The notes: generated by a model not told the origin, from the letters alone. A stretch of 10,056 bases of DNA from GCA-003244245 sp038276315 (GCA_038276315.1 JBBPZY010000394.1:1-10056), one strand, 5' to 3'. Numbered from the stretch's first letter, positions 1-6,344 are shown. Numbers and translations: made by a program.

Positions 1-14
1 ATGGAACCCGGTGG

Positions 15-20
15 TATAGT
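15..20 (+). promoter_or_regulatory. possible -10 box (TATAGT) of the exporter/saccharopine operon
   Basis: TATAGT matches the actinobacterial -10 consensus well and lies about 8 bases before a long inverted repeat, so a transcript would begin almost exactly at the base of that hairpin. The -35 region would fall before the window start and cannot be judged. Assignment rests on one hexamer and its position. Confidence 0.3.
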
Positions 21-28
21 ACATTATT

Positions 29-87
29 GACGGCCCGTTAACGTGAGGTTGAGTGTGGAACCAAATTCTCTCGTTAAACGGGCCGTC
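29..87. repeat. long inverted repeat, 15/16-base arms, upstream of the operon
   Basis: The left arm GACGGCCCGTTAACG (29-43) is the reverse complement of the right arm CGTTAAACGGGCCGTC (72-87) apart from one extra base. The spacer is 28 bases. In RNA it would be a strong hairpin in the 5' leader of the EamA gene. It could also be an operator for a dimeric regulator or the two ends of a tiny mobile-element remnant. There is no U-tract after it, so a classical terminator is unlikely. Confidence 0.75.
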
Positions 88-91
88 ACCC

Positions 92-136
92 ATGACCGAC
101 ACGCACCTTGGGTCTACTTTCTACCTCTGTGAATAA
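92..136 (+). CDS. possible 14-residue leader peptide
   Basis: An ATG four bases after the right arm of the inverted repeat opens a short frame encoding MTDTHLGSTFYLCE and then TAA. No convincing ribosome binding site precedes it. I list it because of its placement between a leader hairpin and the exporter gene, the usual arrangement for a translated leader. The peptide has no run of one amino acid that would suggest classic attenuation. It may be chance. Confidence 0.15.
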   Translation: MTDTHLGSTFYLCE

Positions 137-228
137 GCCTCCCTGCATGGCATCGACTGCATCGTTGAGGAAGACGCCGTATCTGCGGAGAACCGGCTTG
201 ACCGCGGGCGCGCGCCAAGACCACGACA

Positions 229-270
229 AGGGGGGCCACCGTGATGAGCGCCTTCGGTGCAGGCCCGTGA
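229..270 (+). promoter_or_regulatory. ribosome binding site and mini-ORF coupled to the exporter start
   Basis: AAGGGGGG just before GTG 241 / ATG 244 is the best ribosome binding site in the region, but the frame it opens is only a few codons long (MSAFGAGP) and stops at TGA 268-270. That stop overlaps the GTG at 267 that starts the exporter frame (GTGA). This gives either translational coupling through a mini-ORF or a frameshift that separated the first residues from the exporter. Both readings fit what is seen. Confidence 0.4.
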
Positions 271-1217
271 CACCGCGGGGTTGGTGGCTATTCGCCGCCG
301 TGTCGGTGCTGTGGGGCCTGCCCTATCTGTTCATCCGCGTCGCTGTCGAGGCCGGAATTTCTCCCATCGTGGTGGTCTGGCTGCGAACCGGAGGCGCCGT
401 CCTCGTGCTGCTACCCCTCGCGTTGAGACGGAATGCGTTGCGCGGGCTAGCTCGGCGCTGGCGCTCGATGCTCGTCTTGACCGCGGTCCAGATCACCCTG
501 CCGTTTTTGCTGATCGCCTACGGAGAGCAGCACATCACCAGCTCCCTCGCCGGGCTGCTCGTAGCCACCGAGCCGTTGTTTGTCGCAGTCCTGATGCTGG
601 GCTTCGATCGCACCGAGCGGATGGAAGGGTTACGGCTCGTCGGCCTGGTGATCGGCCTCGGCGGAGTGGCGGCGCTGCTTGGTGTAGACGTCGGCACCGC
701 TAGCGCTCAGCTCCTCGGGGCCGCCCTGGTGCTCCTGGCCGCCTTGCTTTACGCCGGCGGCGCACTGCTGATCCGCCGCGTCACCGCCGAGACCGATCCC
801 GTCGGTGTCATCACCGCCATCTTGGCGATCAACACGGTGGTGCTCGCCCCGGTGGCGGTGCCAACACTACCGGACCGGCTGCCGGCAGCCCACATCTCCG
901 CCAGCCTTGTCGGTTTGGCCCTGCTGTGCACCGCCGCCGCCTTTATGGCTTATTTCGCCCTCATTGTTGAAGCTGGTCCCAGCCGGGCCACCGTCGTCTT
1001 CTACCTCACCCCCGCGGTCACCGTCGCCTTCGGCATCACCCTGCTCGGAGAACCCGTCACCGCCGGTATCCTGATCGGTTTGTTTCTCATCATCACCGGC
1101 TCTTGGCTGGCCACCGGCGGAATCCCGCGCAGACGTGCCTCATGCACAACGGAGACCGACCAGCGCTCCACATCCAAGGAAATGGAGCACGCTGAGCTGG
1201 ACGGTCCTTGCGTGTGA
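267..1217 (+). CDS. EamA/DMT-family membrane exporter
   Basis: The 316-residue product is an integral membrane protein of the drug/metabolite transporter superfamily with two tandem EamA repeats and about ten hydrophobic segments. The family signatures appear twice: near residues 98-137 (LLVATEPLFVAVLM followed by a Gly-rich helix) and 243-283 (VFYLTPAVTVAFGITLLGEP followed by LIGLFLIITG). A hydrophilic tail follows residue 287. I chose GTG 267 because the hydrophobic core begins right after it and the upstream part of the open frame looks non-coding; its stop/start overlap with a mini-ORF supports this. EamA proteins export amino acids, metabolites or metallophores, usually by proton exchange. 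It overlaps the following saccharopine dehydrogenase, so export of the product of those enzymes is a natural inference. The substrate cannot be read from sequence. Confidence 0.85.
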   Translation: MTPRGWWLFAAVSVLWGLPYLFIRVAVEAGISPIVVVWLRTGGAVLVLLPLALRRNALRGLARRWRSMLVLTAVQITLPFLLIAYGEQHITSSLAGLLVATEPLFVAVLMLGFDRTERMEGLRLVGLVIGLGGVAALLGVDVGTASAQLLGAALVLLAALLYAGGALLIRRVTAETDPVGVITAILAINTVVLAPVAVPTLPDRLPAAHISASLVGLALLCTAAAFMAYFALIVEAGPSRATVVFYLTPAVTVAFGITLLGEPVTAGILIGLFLIITGSWLATGGIPRRRASCTTETDQRSTSKEMEHAELDGPCV

Positions 1218-2281
1218 CCTGCATGCTACGACTATGGATGCGCCACGAGGTTCGGCCGACCGAACGCCGCGCGCCGATCGTGCCCGACGATGCCGGGCGC
1301 CTCGTTGAACGCGGGATTGCGCTCACGGTCGAGGACTCCCCACAACGCGTCTTTCCGATCCCGGACTACGCCGCTGCCGGTTGCGCGATCGCGGAGCCGG
1401 GTAGCTGGACCGCCGCGTCGGACGACCACTATGTAATCGGCCTGAAGGAGCTTCCGGACCTACCGGCGGCGCTGCGCCACCGTCACGTGTTCTTCGGCCA
1501 CGCCTTCAAGGAGCAGCGGGGCGCTCGCACGTTGCTGCGCCGGTTCGCGGCGGGCGGGGGCATGCTGCTCGACACCGAGCATCTCGTCGATTCCGAGGGG
1601 CGCCGGCTCGCCGCATTCGGCTACCGGGCGGGGTACGTCGGCGCGGCGCTGGCCGTGCTACACCTGCGCGACCAGCTGGAGACGCCGCTGCGGTGCCTGC
1701 CGAAGGCGGTGCTGGACGACGCATTGCGCCGACCGCACCGGGGCGCTGCGCTCCGCGCGCTGGTCATCGGTGCCCTCGGACGCGGTGGACGGGGGGCTCG
1801 CGACGCGTTGGCCACCGCCGCCATCGCCCCGACCTGCTGGGATGTCGCGGAAACCCGGCAGCTCGATCGGACCGCCCTGCTCGGCCATGATCTGCTCGTC
1901 AACACTGTCCTGCGCGCGCACCCGGTGCCGCCGTTTCTGACCGATGCCGACCTCGCCGAATCGACCCGCCGGCTGATCCTTATTTCGGATGTCACCTGCG
2001 ACGTGACCTCGGCAAGCAACGCCCTGCCCATCTACGACAGCATCACCACCTGGGAGCAGCCGGTACGCCGGCTGCGCGTGGGCCTCCCGCCGCGGGACAT
2101 CCTCGCCATTGACAACCTGCCCTCGCTGCTTCCGAAGGAAGCGAGCCGGGCGTTCTCGGCCGAGCTGGTGCCCAACCTCATGACGCTCGGAAGTGCAACG
2201 CCGACCTGGCGGCGCTGCGAGCACGCGTTCCACAAGGCCTGTGTATCCACCGGTATTCAAGGGGAGTCGGCCGATGTCTAA
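1214..2281 (+). CDS. saccharopine dehydrogenase, Lys1-type (NAD+, L-lysine-forming class)
   Basis: The 355-residue protein matches the fungal Lys1 layout and length: an AlaDH/PNT-like N-terminal domain and a Rossmann domain. Visible family motifs are LWMRHEVRPTERR (residues 7-19), VEDSPQ (39-44), IGLKELP (75-81), FFGHAFKEQ (93-101), RRLAAFGYRAGYVGAAL (130-146), the nucleotide-binding IGALGRGGRGA (185-195) and IDNLPSLLPKEAS (299-311). K78 and H96 align with the two catalytic residues of yeast Lys1 (K77, H96), so the enzyme should be active. The family interconverts saccharopine with lysine plus 2-oxoglutarate using NAD(H) in the cytoplasm. GTG 1214 overlaps the exporter stop as GTGA; ATG 1223 is an alternative start. 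It overlaps the next gene by 8 bases. Most actinobacteria make lysine by the diaminopimelate route, so a lysine-consuming, product-forming role is more likely than lysine synthesis. Confidence 0.9.
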   Translation: MTCMLRLWMRHEVRPTERRAPIVPDDAGRLVERGIALTVEDSPQRVFPIPDYAAAGCAIAEPGSWTAASDDHYVIGLKELPDLPAALRHRHVFFGHAFKEQRGARTLLRRFAAGGGMLLDTEHLVDSEGRRLAAFGYRAGYVGAALAVLHLRDQLETPLRCLPKAVLDDALRRPHRGAALRALVIGALGRGGRGARDALATAAIAPTCWDVAETRQLDRTALLGHDLLVNTVLRAHPVPPFLTDADLAESTRRLILISDVTCDVTSASNALPIYDSITTWEQPVRRLRVGLPPRDILAIDNLPSLLPKEASRAFSAELVPNLMTLGSATPTWRRCEHAFHKACVSTGIQGESADV

Positions 2282-3467
2282 GACCATCGTTGCGAGTGGA
2301 ACCATCCACTGGATAGGTACTGGCTTGTCCACGGGCGCCGGCCTGGGCGTGCTGTGCGACCTCGCTCCGCGCGTGCTGCTGTGGGCTCGCACCGCGGCCA
2401 AGGCCGAGGACTGCCTGACCCGACTCGGCTTCTCCGGTCGCGCCGCCACCCGCGCCTTTGACTTGACATCGCTCGCCGCGGAACTGGACGTCGGCGACCT
2501 GGTCGTCTCGATGTTGCCTGCCACTGAGCATGTCGCGCTGTTGCAGCTGTGCATCAAACGGGGCGCGCATTTCGCCTGCTCCAGTTATGTCTCCGACGAG
2601 ATTCTCGCCGAGATACCGGCCGCGGACAAGACCGGCATCGTCGTACTGATCGAGGCTGGCCTCGATCCGGGCCTCGACCACGTGCTGGCGCATCAACTGG
2701 TAGCCCAGGCTCGCGCGACGATCGGCGATACGCCCGCGGCGGTGGAGTTCACCTCCTACTGCGGCGGCCTACCTGCCGTAGTGAACGACTTTCGCTACCG
2801 CTTCAGTTGGGCGCCGCGCGGTGTGTTAACGGCCCTGCTCTCATCGGCCCGTTATGTGGACGAGGGCGTAGAGAAAGTCGCTGTGCATCCCTGGGAGGCC
2901 ACCCGCCGGCTGGAGTTCGCCGGCGAGGTCTTCGAAGGCTATCCAAACCGGGATAGCGTCCCCTTCATCACCCGGTACGGAATCCCGAATTCCTGGACTC
3001 TGGAGACGTTCGTCCGCGGCACGCTGCGGTTGGCCGGCTGGCGGGAGGTCTGGGCACCGGTATTCGCCGAGTTGCGCACCGGCAACAGCGACCGCATCAC
3101 AGCCCTGGCGCACGAGCTCGCCGCCCGCCATCCGACCACCGACGCCGACCGCGACCGCGACCGCGACCGCGTCGTACTTTCAGTCTGTCTCAGCGTCTGT
3201 GCCGCGGACGGCCGGACTTGGTCGGGCGCGTACTGGCTGGACGCCGTGGGTGACGAAGACCAGAGCGCGATGGCGCGCTGCGTCTCGCTGCCACTGGCCT
3301 TCGGGAGCACCGAGATCCTCAACGGTACGACACCAGCAGGCCTGCACCGGGCCGCCGAAGACGCCAATGAGGCGCACCGCTGGCTGGAGTTTTTGACGGC
3401 ACACGGGATCGACTGCAAGTTTGGCGTGGCGAATATACGGAACAAACTCGACAAGGTGGATCGCTGA
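2274..3467 (+). CDS. saccharopine dehydrogenase/reductase, Lys9-type (glutamate-forming class)
   Basis: The 397-residue protein carries the Sacchrp_dh family pattern: an N-terminal Rossmann fold with IGTGLSTGAG (14-23), DLVVSMLPATEHV (75-87), SSYVSDEI (103-110), EAGLDPGLDHVLA (127-139), SYCGGLPA (161-168), FSWAPRGVL (177-185), YPNRDS (223-228) and VRGTLRLAGW (247-256). The family interconverts saccharopine with alpha-aminoadipate semialdehyde plus glutamate. With the preceding Lys1-type enzyme it completes both halves of the saccharopine pathway as separate proteins, as in fungi, rather than the fused animal/plant form. ATG 2274 lies 8 bases inside the upstream gene and follows GGGGAG (2261-2266). 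Residues 292-299 are four Asp-Arg pairs encoded by a perfect hexanucleotide repeat in the variable C-terminal part. The stop overlaps the next ATG by one base (TGATG), so translation is probably coupled. Confidence 0.88.
   Translation: MSKTIVASGTIHWIGTGLSTGAGLGVLCDLAPRVLLWARTAAKAEDCLTRLGFSGRAATRAFDLTSLAAELDVGDLVVSMLPATEHVALLQLCIKRGAHFACSSYVSDEILAEIPAADKTGIVVLIEAGLDPGLDHVLAHQLVAQARATIGDTPAAVEFTSYCGGLPAVVNDFRYRFSWAPRGVLTALLSSARYVDEGVEKVAVHPWEATRRLEFAGEVFEGYPNRDSVPFITRYGIPNSWTLETFVRGTLRLAGWREVWAPVFAELRTGNSDRITALAHELAARHPTTDADRDRDRDRVVLSVCLSVCAADGRTWSGAYWLDAVGDEDQSAMARCVSLPLAFGSTEILNGTTPAGLHRAAEDANEAHRWLEFLTAHGIDCKFGVANIRNKLDKVDR
3147..3170 (+). repeat. GACCGC hexanucleotide tandem repeat, four units, inside the saccharopine reductase gene
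   Basis: Four perfect GACCGC copies encode (Asp-Arg)4. The six-base unit keeps the frame, so slippage would add or remove charged residue pairs without breaking the gene. It lies in a loop-like segment between conserved blocks. Confidence 0.9.
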
Positions 3468-3469
3468 TG
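3453..3469 (+). promoter_or_regulatory. ribosome binding site and stop/start overlap of the DapB-like gene
   Basis: AAGGTGG (3453-3459) stands seven bases before ATG 3467. That ATG shares its first base with the TGA of the saccharopine reductase gene, and a second ATG follows immediately at 3470. This fixes the start and indicates coupled translation. Confidence 0.7.
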
Positions 3470-4282
3470 ATGAGAATCAGTGTTGCTGGAGCGACGGGAT
3501 GGACTGGCAGCGCAGTGGCACGCGCCATCCTGGACGCCCCAGATTTAAAGTTGGTCTCCGCGGTCAGCAGATCGGCTGCGGGGCAGGATCTCGGTGCCGT
3601 GTGGGGCGGCGAATCGATCGGGGTCCCGGTGATGGATTCCGTCGCCGAGGCGGTGCGTCATGCGGATATCCTCGTGGACTACACCTCACCGGAGGCCGTC
3701 CGGGCGAACGTACTAACTGCCATCGAGCGCGGGATCGCGGTGGTGGTCGGTTCCTCCGGGCTGTCCGCCCGGGATTTCGATGAGATCGATGCCGCCGCGA
3801 ATACGCGCGAATTAGGTGTGATCGCGGCTGGCAATTTCTCGATCACCGCCGCGATGGCGCAGGCGGCTTCGCTACTCGTGGCGCCTTACCTGCCATACGG
3901 CGAGGTGATCGACTATGCCTCAGCGGCTAAGCGGGACGCACCAAGTGGTACGGCACGTGAACTGGCTGAGCGGCTGTCCGAGGTGGGGCGTGCATCGGCC
4001 ACGGTTCCGGTGGCAGAGGTACACGGCCATCCCGCAGCGCGTGGTGCAACCATCGGGCGAGTACAGGTGCACTCGCTGCGGGTGCCGAGTTTCGTGGTAT
4101 CCACAGAAGTAGTGTTCGGTCTGTCCGATGAGCGGTTGACCATCCGGCACGACGCGGGCTCATCCGCCGCGCCCTACGTGGAGGGCACGCTGCTCGCGAT
4201 CAGAGCACTCCCGGGCCGCGTCGGACTTACCCGGGGACTCGACACTTTGCTGCTAGGCGGATCTTCAGCCGACCGGCACTAG
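3467..4282 (+). CDS. DapB-like (dihydrodipicolinate reductase fold) NAD(P)H reductase with altered active site
   Basis: The 271-residue protein has the length and motif order of DapB: the dinucleotide-binding VAGATGWTG (6-14), ILVDYTSPEAV (68-78), VVVGSSGL (92-99), AAGNFSIT (120-127), KRDAPSGTA (155-163) and a DapB-type C-terminal domain with EVVFG, LTIRHD and GTLLAIRAL. K155 and the DAPSGTA loop, which bind the dicarboxylate substrate in DapB, are kept. The preceding His-His-x-His stretch is replaced by Ala-Ser-Ala-Ala (151-154), so the residue equal to E. coli His159, the usual proton donor, is missing. I infer a paralogue with a different cyclic-imine substrate. Following two saccharopine enzymes, piperideine-6-carboxylate (product pipecolate) is the best guess. 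Standard lysine biosynthesis is less likely. It is the last intact gene of the operon. Confidence 0.8.
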   Translation: MMRISVAGATGWTGSAVARAILDAPDLKLVSAVSRSAAGQDLGAVWGGESIGVPVMDSVAEAVRHADILVDYTSPEAVRANVLTAIERGIAVVVGSSGLSARDFDEIDAAANTRELGVIAAGNFSITAAMAQAASLLVAPYLPYGEVIDYASAAKRDAPSGTARELAERLSEVGRASATVPVAEVHGHPAARGATIGRVQVHSLRVPSFVVSTEVVFGLSDERLTIRHDAGSSAAPYVEGTLLAIRALPGRVGLTRGLDTLLLGGSSADRH

Positions 4283-4351
4283 ACCAGGCTCACTGCCGTG
4301 CATCCGGGGGGTGGACGAGGAGAGCGGAACTTTTGGGGGAGGTTACGCTGC

Positions 4352-4519
4352 GTGGTCGAGATCGAGCGTGTCAGCAGAGAGGTTCCGCACGAGGCACTTG
4401 ACAACGCGCTCGACGACCTCACATCCCACATCACAGGCCACGCGCACGTGAAAGTACGGGCGCGCCTCCACCACCACAACCCGGTCAGCAAGCTCCCGAG
4501 CACAGCGTCGGTGGCTTGA
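4352..4519 (+). CDS. small protein, possibly a fragment of a ribosome-hibernation (HPF/S30AE-like) domain
   Basis: GGGGGAGG (4335-4342) lies nine bases before GTG 4352, a very strong ribosome binding site. The 55-residue product begins VEIERVSREVPHEALDNALD and continues with a segment HAHVKVRARL. The strand-helix-strand pattern and the VKVRARLHHHNPV stretch resemble the first part of actinobacterial HPF/S30AE-type ribosome-associated proteins, which usually have ARVRL-type strands here, but the match is by eye and weak. The TGA overlaps the lysE-remnant ATG (TGATG), so the two were probably co-translated. Alternatives are an unrelated small protein or a gene cut short by the rearrangement that damaged its neighbours. 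Confidence 0.4.
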   Translation: MVEIERVSREVPHEALDNALDDLTSHITGHAHVKVRARLHHHNPVSKLPSTASVA

Positions 4520-4958
4520 TGACCGCCTATCTCAGCGGCCTGATGCTGGGTTTTGCGCTCATCGTCCCGATCGGTCCCCAGAACATCGTCGTCCTCAACC
4601 AAGGCCTTACCGTCCGCTTTCCAAAATCCTGTTCGCGGCAGCCTTCGCCGGGCTCTGCGACACCCTGTTGATCGTCACCGGGGCCCTGGACGTAGACGCG
4701 CTGCTCGCCGGGATACCCGCGCTCCGTTCGCTATTACTCGCGGTCGGAGCTGTCTTCCTGCTCTTCCTTGCCTGGGGCTCGTACCGACGGTCCACCACCG
4801 ACAGGCCCACCGTTGATGATGGCTGTCCCCTGCCCCAGGTTGCCGCGAAAATTGCGGGAGCGTCCCTACTCAACCCGCACGCGATCCTCGACACGGTCGT
4901 GGTCATCGGCGCCACCATCGCCACTCAACGCGACGACGTGCGGCTACTGTTCTTGGTA
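4519..4958 (+). pseudogene. LysE-family amino acid exporter, frameshifted and C-terminally truncated
   Basis: The first 34-35 codons encode a textbook LysE start: LGFALIVPIGPQNIVVLNQG (residues 10-29) followed by LTVRFP. The similarity then moves to another frame at about 4619-4623, where one base is missing in CGCTTTCCAAAATC. From AAA 4623 the LysE pattern continues: ILFAAAFAGLCDTLLIVTGA, a second hydrophobic block with FLLFLAWGSYR, and the family motif SLLNPHAILDTVVVIGATIA. Similarity ends near 4958, where about the last quarter of the family's roughly 200-230 residues, including the final helices, should follow; the frame instead runs into unrelated sequence to 5069. The family exports lysine, arginine or related amino acids. 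The ATG overlaps the small upstream ORF by one base. Two independent lesions make function unlikely. Confidence 0.8.
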
Positions 4959-4987
4959 TCAACCGACTGCCGTGACAGCCAGGCGAC

Positions 4988-5004
4988 GGGGGTCTCTCAC
5001 CCCC
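4988..5004. repeat. short perfect hairpin between the two convergent pseudogenes
   Basis: GGGGGT CTCTC ACCCCC is a 6-bp stem with a 5-base loop. It sits in the stretch where both the lysE and 13E12 similarities have ended. No T-run follows on either strand. It may be a terminator remnant or simply junction sequence. Confidence 0.5.
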
Positions 5005-5027
5005 ATTCGGAAAACACGCGCCTCATG

Positions 5028-5891
5028 GCGCACGTGCCGACAGTGGTGCGCTTGACATATTCCTGGTGACCGATCACAACCAGGAAACGCGCATCCGCGG
5101 TCTCGGGCCACCAACGCCCGGCGAATGGACAGCGGAACGGTTCACAGCGCCCGGCCGACATCGAGGGGTTCGGATTTACCACCCAGAACGACAGGGATGA
5201 TTTTCGCGTCACACGCCCAGCGCCGGGCCTCCGATGCGCTGATGTGGGTCCCATAGTCCAGGATCGCGACGCCGAGGCCGGTGCGCAGGGCGTCCCAGTC
5301 GAGGGTGACGGTCAGGTGCGGTGGCTCCCCGGCCGTGGTGGGGCAGTTCTGTGCGGCGCGGGCCAAGCCACAGACCTCCAGCAGGGCGTCCGCGTTGCGC
5401 TGGGCGGCGGTACGCGCATCGGGGATTCCCTCGGCAGCGGGGCAGGGCCCGGCGCATTGTTCGATCAAGGACCGGAACGCGGCGCGGTGCTCCGGTTCCA
5501 GGAATCCCTCCAGGCCCAGGCGCCCGTCGCCGCCGTCCCAAAACCGCAAATCTCCGGCGGCTGGAACCGGTTCTGCCTCGTCGCGGGGTTCCGGGCCATC
5601 GGGGTCGAGGTGATCCAGGATGTGCATGGCGATCTTGTGTAGCGAGGTGGGGTCGAACGATCGGGCATGGCGAGCCAGCTCGGCTTCCGCGGCGTCGCGG
5701 TCGGGGATGCTGACCGTGGCGGGGATCGCGTTCATCGTCTCAGTCAAGCGTCCTTCATGTACCACGAGGTGACCTGGTAAGAGGCGCGCAGACAGCATCC
5801 TCATGGCCCGCACTGCACTGTCGTAGCCGAACGCTCTGCTTGCCCGTGTAGTTGGAGCGGTACTCGCTTGCTGGCAACAATCGGCGGTCAC
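5028..5891 (-). pseudogene. 13E12 repeat family protein (DUF222 plus HNH endonuclease), nonsense-mutated and truncated
   Basis: Read from 5891 downward, the frame gives about 249 residues of the DUF222/13E12 family: LPGHLVVHEGRL, LDHLDPDGPEPRDE, AAQRNADALLEV, GEPPHLTVTLDWDALRTGLG and RRWACDAKIIPVVLGGKSE leading to LDVGRA. A TGA at 5142-5144 then interrupts it. The same frame continues past the stop with TVPLSIRRALVARDRGCAFP, GCDRSPG and CQAHH, the expected start of the HNH zinc-binding module, so the stop most likely arose from an Arg CGA codon. Similarity is lost after the His-His at 5043-5048, so the remaining HNH part is absent. The N-terminal part before LPGHL is also short and degenerate. 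The family is multicopy in Mycobacteriales and often found as decayed fragments. It converges with the lysE remnant. Confidence 0.85.
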
Positions 5892-5902
5892 CGGACGCGG
5901 GG

Positions 5903-5996
5903 CTCTACCCGACCCGGCCCGGTAGAGGGGCCCCTCTACCCCGGTAGACCCCCCGGGTAACGGGTCCTGACCTGCACGGTAGCGGGGGTAGACCCC
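5903..5996. repeat. GGTAGA repeat cluster with a perfect 20-bp palindrome
   Basis: The palindrome GGTAGAGGGGCCCCTCTACC occupies 5921-5940. Further copies of the half-site are TCTACC at 5904-5909, GGTAGACCCC at 5943-5952 and GGTAGACCCC at 5987-5996, the last within the inverted repeat GGGGT-AG-ACCCC (5985-5996). CTCTACC (5903-5909) also pairs with GGTAGAG (5921-5927). Five copies in under 100 bases, just upstream of the 13E12 remnant, suggest a protein-binding array. Confidence 0.7.
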
Positions 5997-6142
5997 TTGG
6001 TCGGCGCTGGCCTCCGACCCCGCAACGGCGCTCTGACGACGAGGCCCGCGGCGCTGTCCACGGCGACGGAGCGAGTTCCGGCGCTGAGCGGATGCGCTCG
6101 GCGACGAACCATTCCGACTGGCTCATGGTCACAGAAAGTGAG

Positions 6143-6254
6143 AGGGACCCACTCAGGGAGGAAGGGAGGGAGGCAGGGAGTTCTCCCTGCCCGGGTCCCT
6201 CCCCTGCCTCCCCGCCCTGAGCTGCACAAACACCGGCCAGGGAGGCAGCTCCCT
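6143..6254. repeat. nested inverted repeats of GGGA/CAGGGAG type (polypurine then polypyrimidine)
   Basis: GGCAGGGAG (6172-6180) and CTCCCTGCC (6183-6191) are exact reverse complements around a TT centre. Outside them AGGGACCC (6143-6150) pairs with GGGTCCCT (6193-6200) and CTCAGGG (6152-6158) with CCCTGAG (6215-6221). A further hairpin AGGGAG-GCAG-CTCCCT lies at 6239-6254. The top strand changes from almost pure purine to almost pure pyrimidine at 6181, so cruciform or unusual DNA structure is possible. Confidence 0.7.
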
Positions 6255-6328
6255 CCGCGTCCCTAAGCCCCGGAAACCCCCGATATCCGGGCCAGACGAC
6301 ACCACGACGCGCCTCCCTCCCTCACTAT

Positions 6329-6344
6329 TCGACCGTCTGGTCGA
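6329..6344. repeat. operator-like inverted repeat TCGACC-N4-GGTCGA
   Basis: A perfect 6-bp inverted repeat with a 4-base spacer. The size and symmetry fit a dimeric regulator site, but no gene starts nearby. Confidence 0.35.

Noticed and set aside
108..266. Longer N-terminus for the exporter from TTG 108
   Set aside because: The extra 53 residues have no family similarity and no membrane character, and GTG 267 sits right before the first helix.
2193..2273. Longer N-terminus for the saccharopine reductase
   Set aside because: It would overlap the Lys1-type gene by about 90 bases; ATG 2274 has a good ribosome binding site and family-like start.
5905..6132. Minus-strand frame starting MSQSEWFVAERIRSAPELA as the missing 13E12 N-terminus
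   Set aside because: The first 20 residues look protein-like, but the frame soon runs through the palindromes and shows no 13E12 N-terminal similarity.
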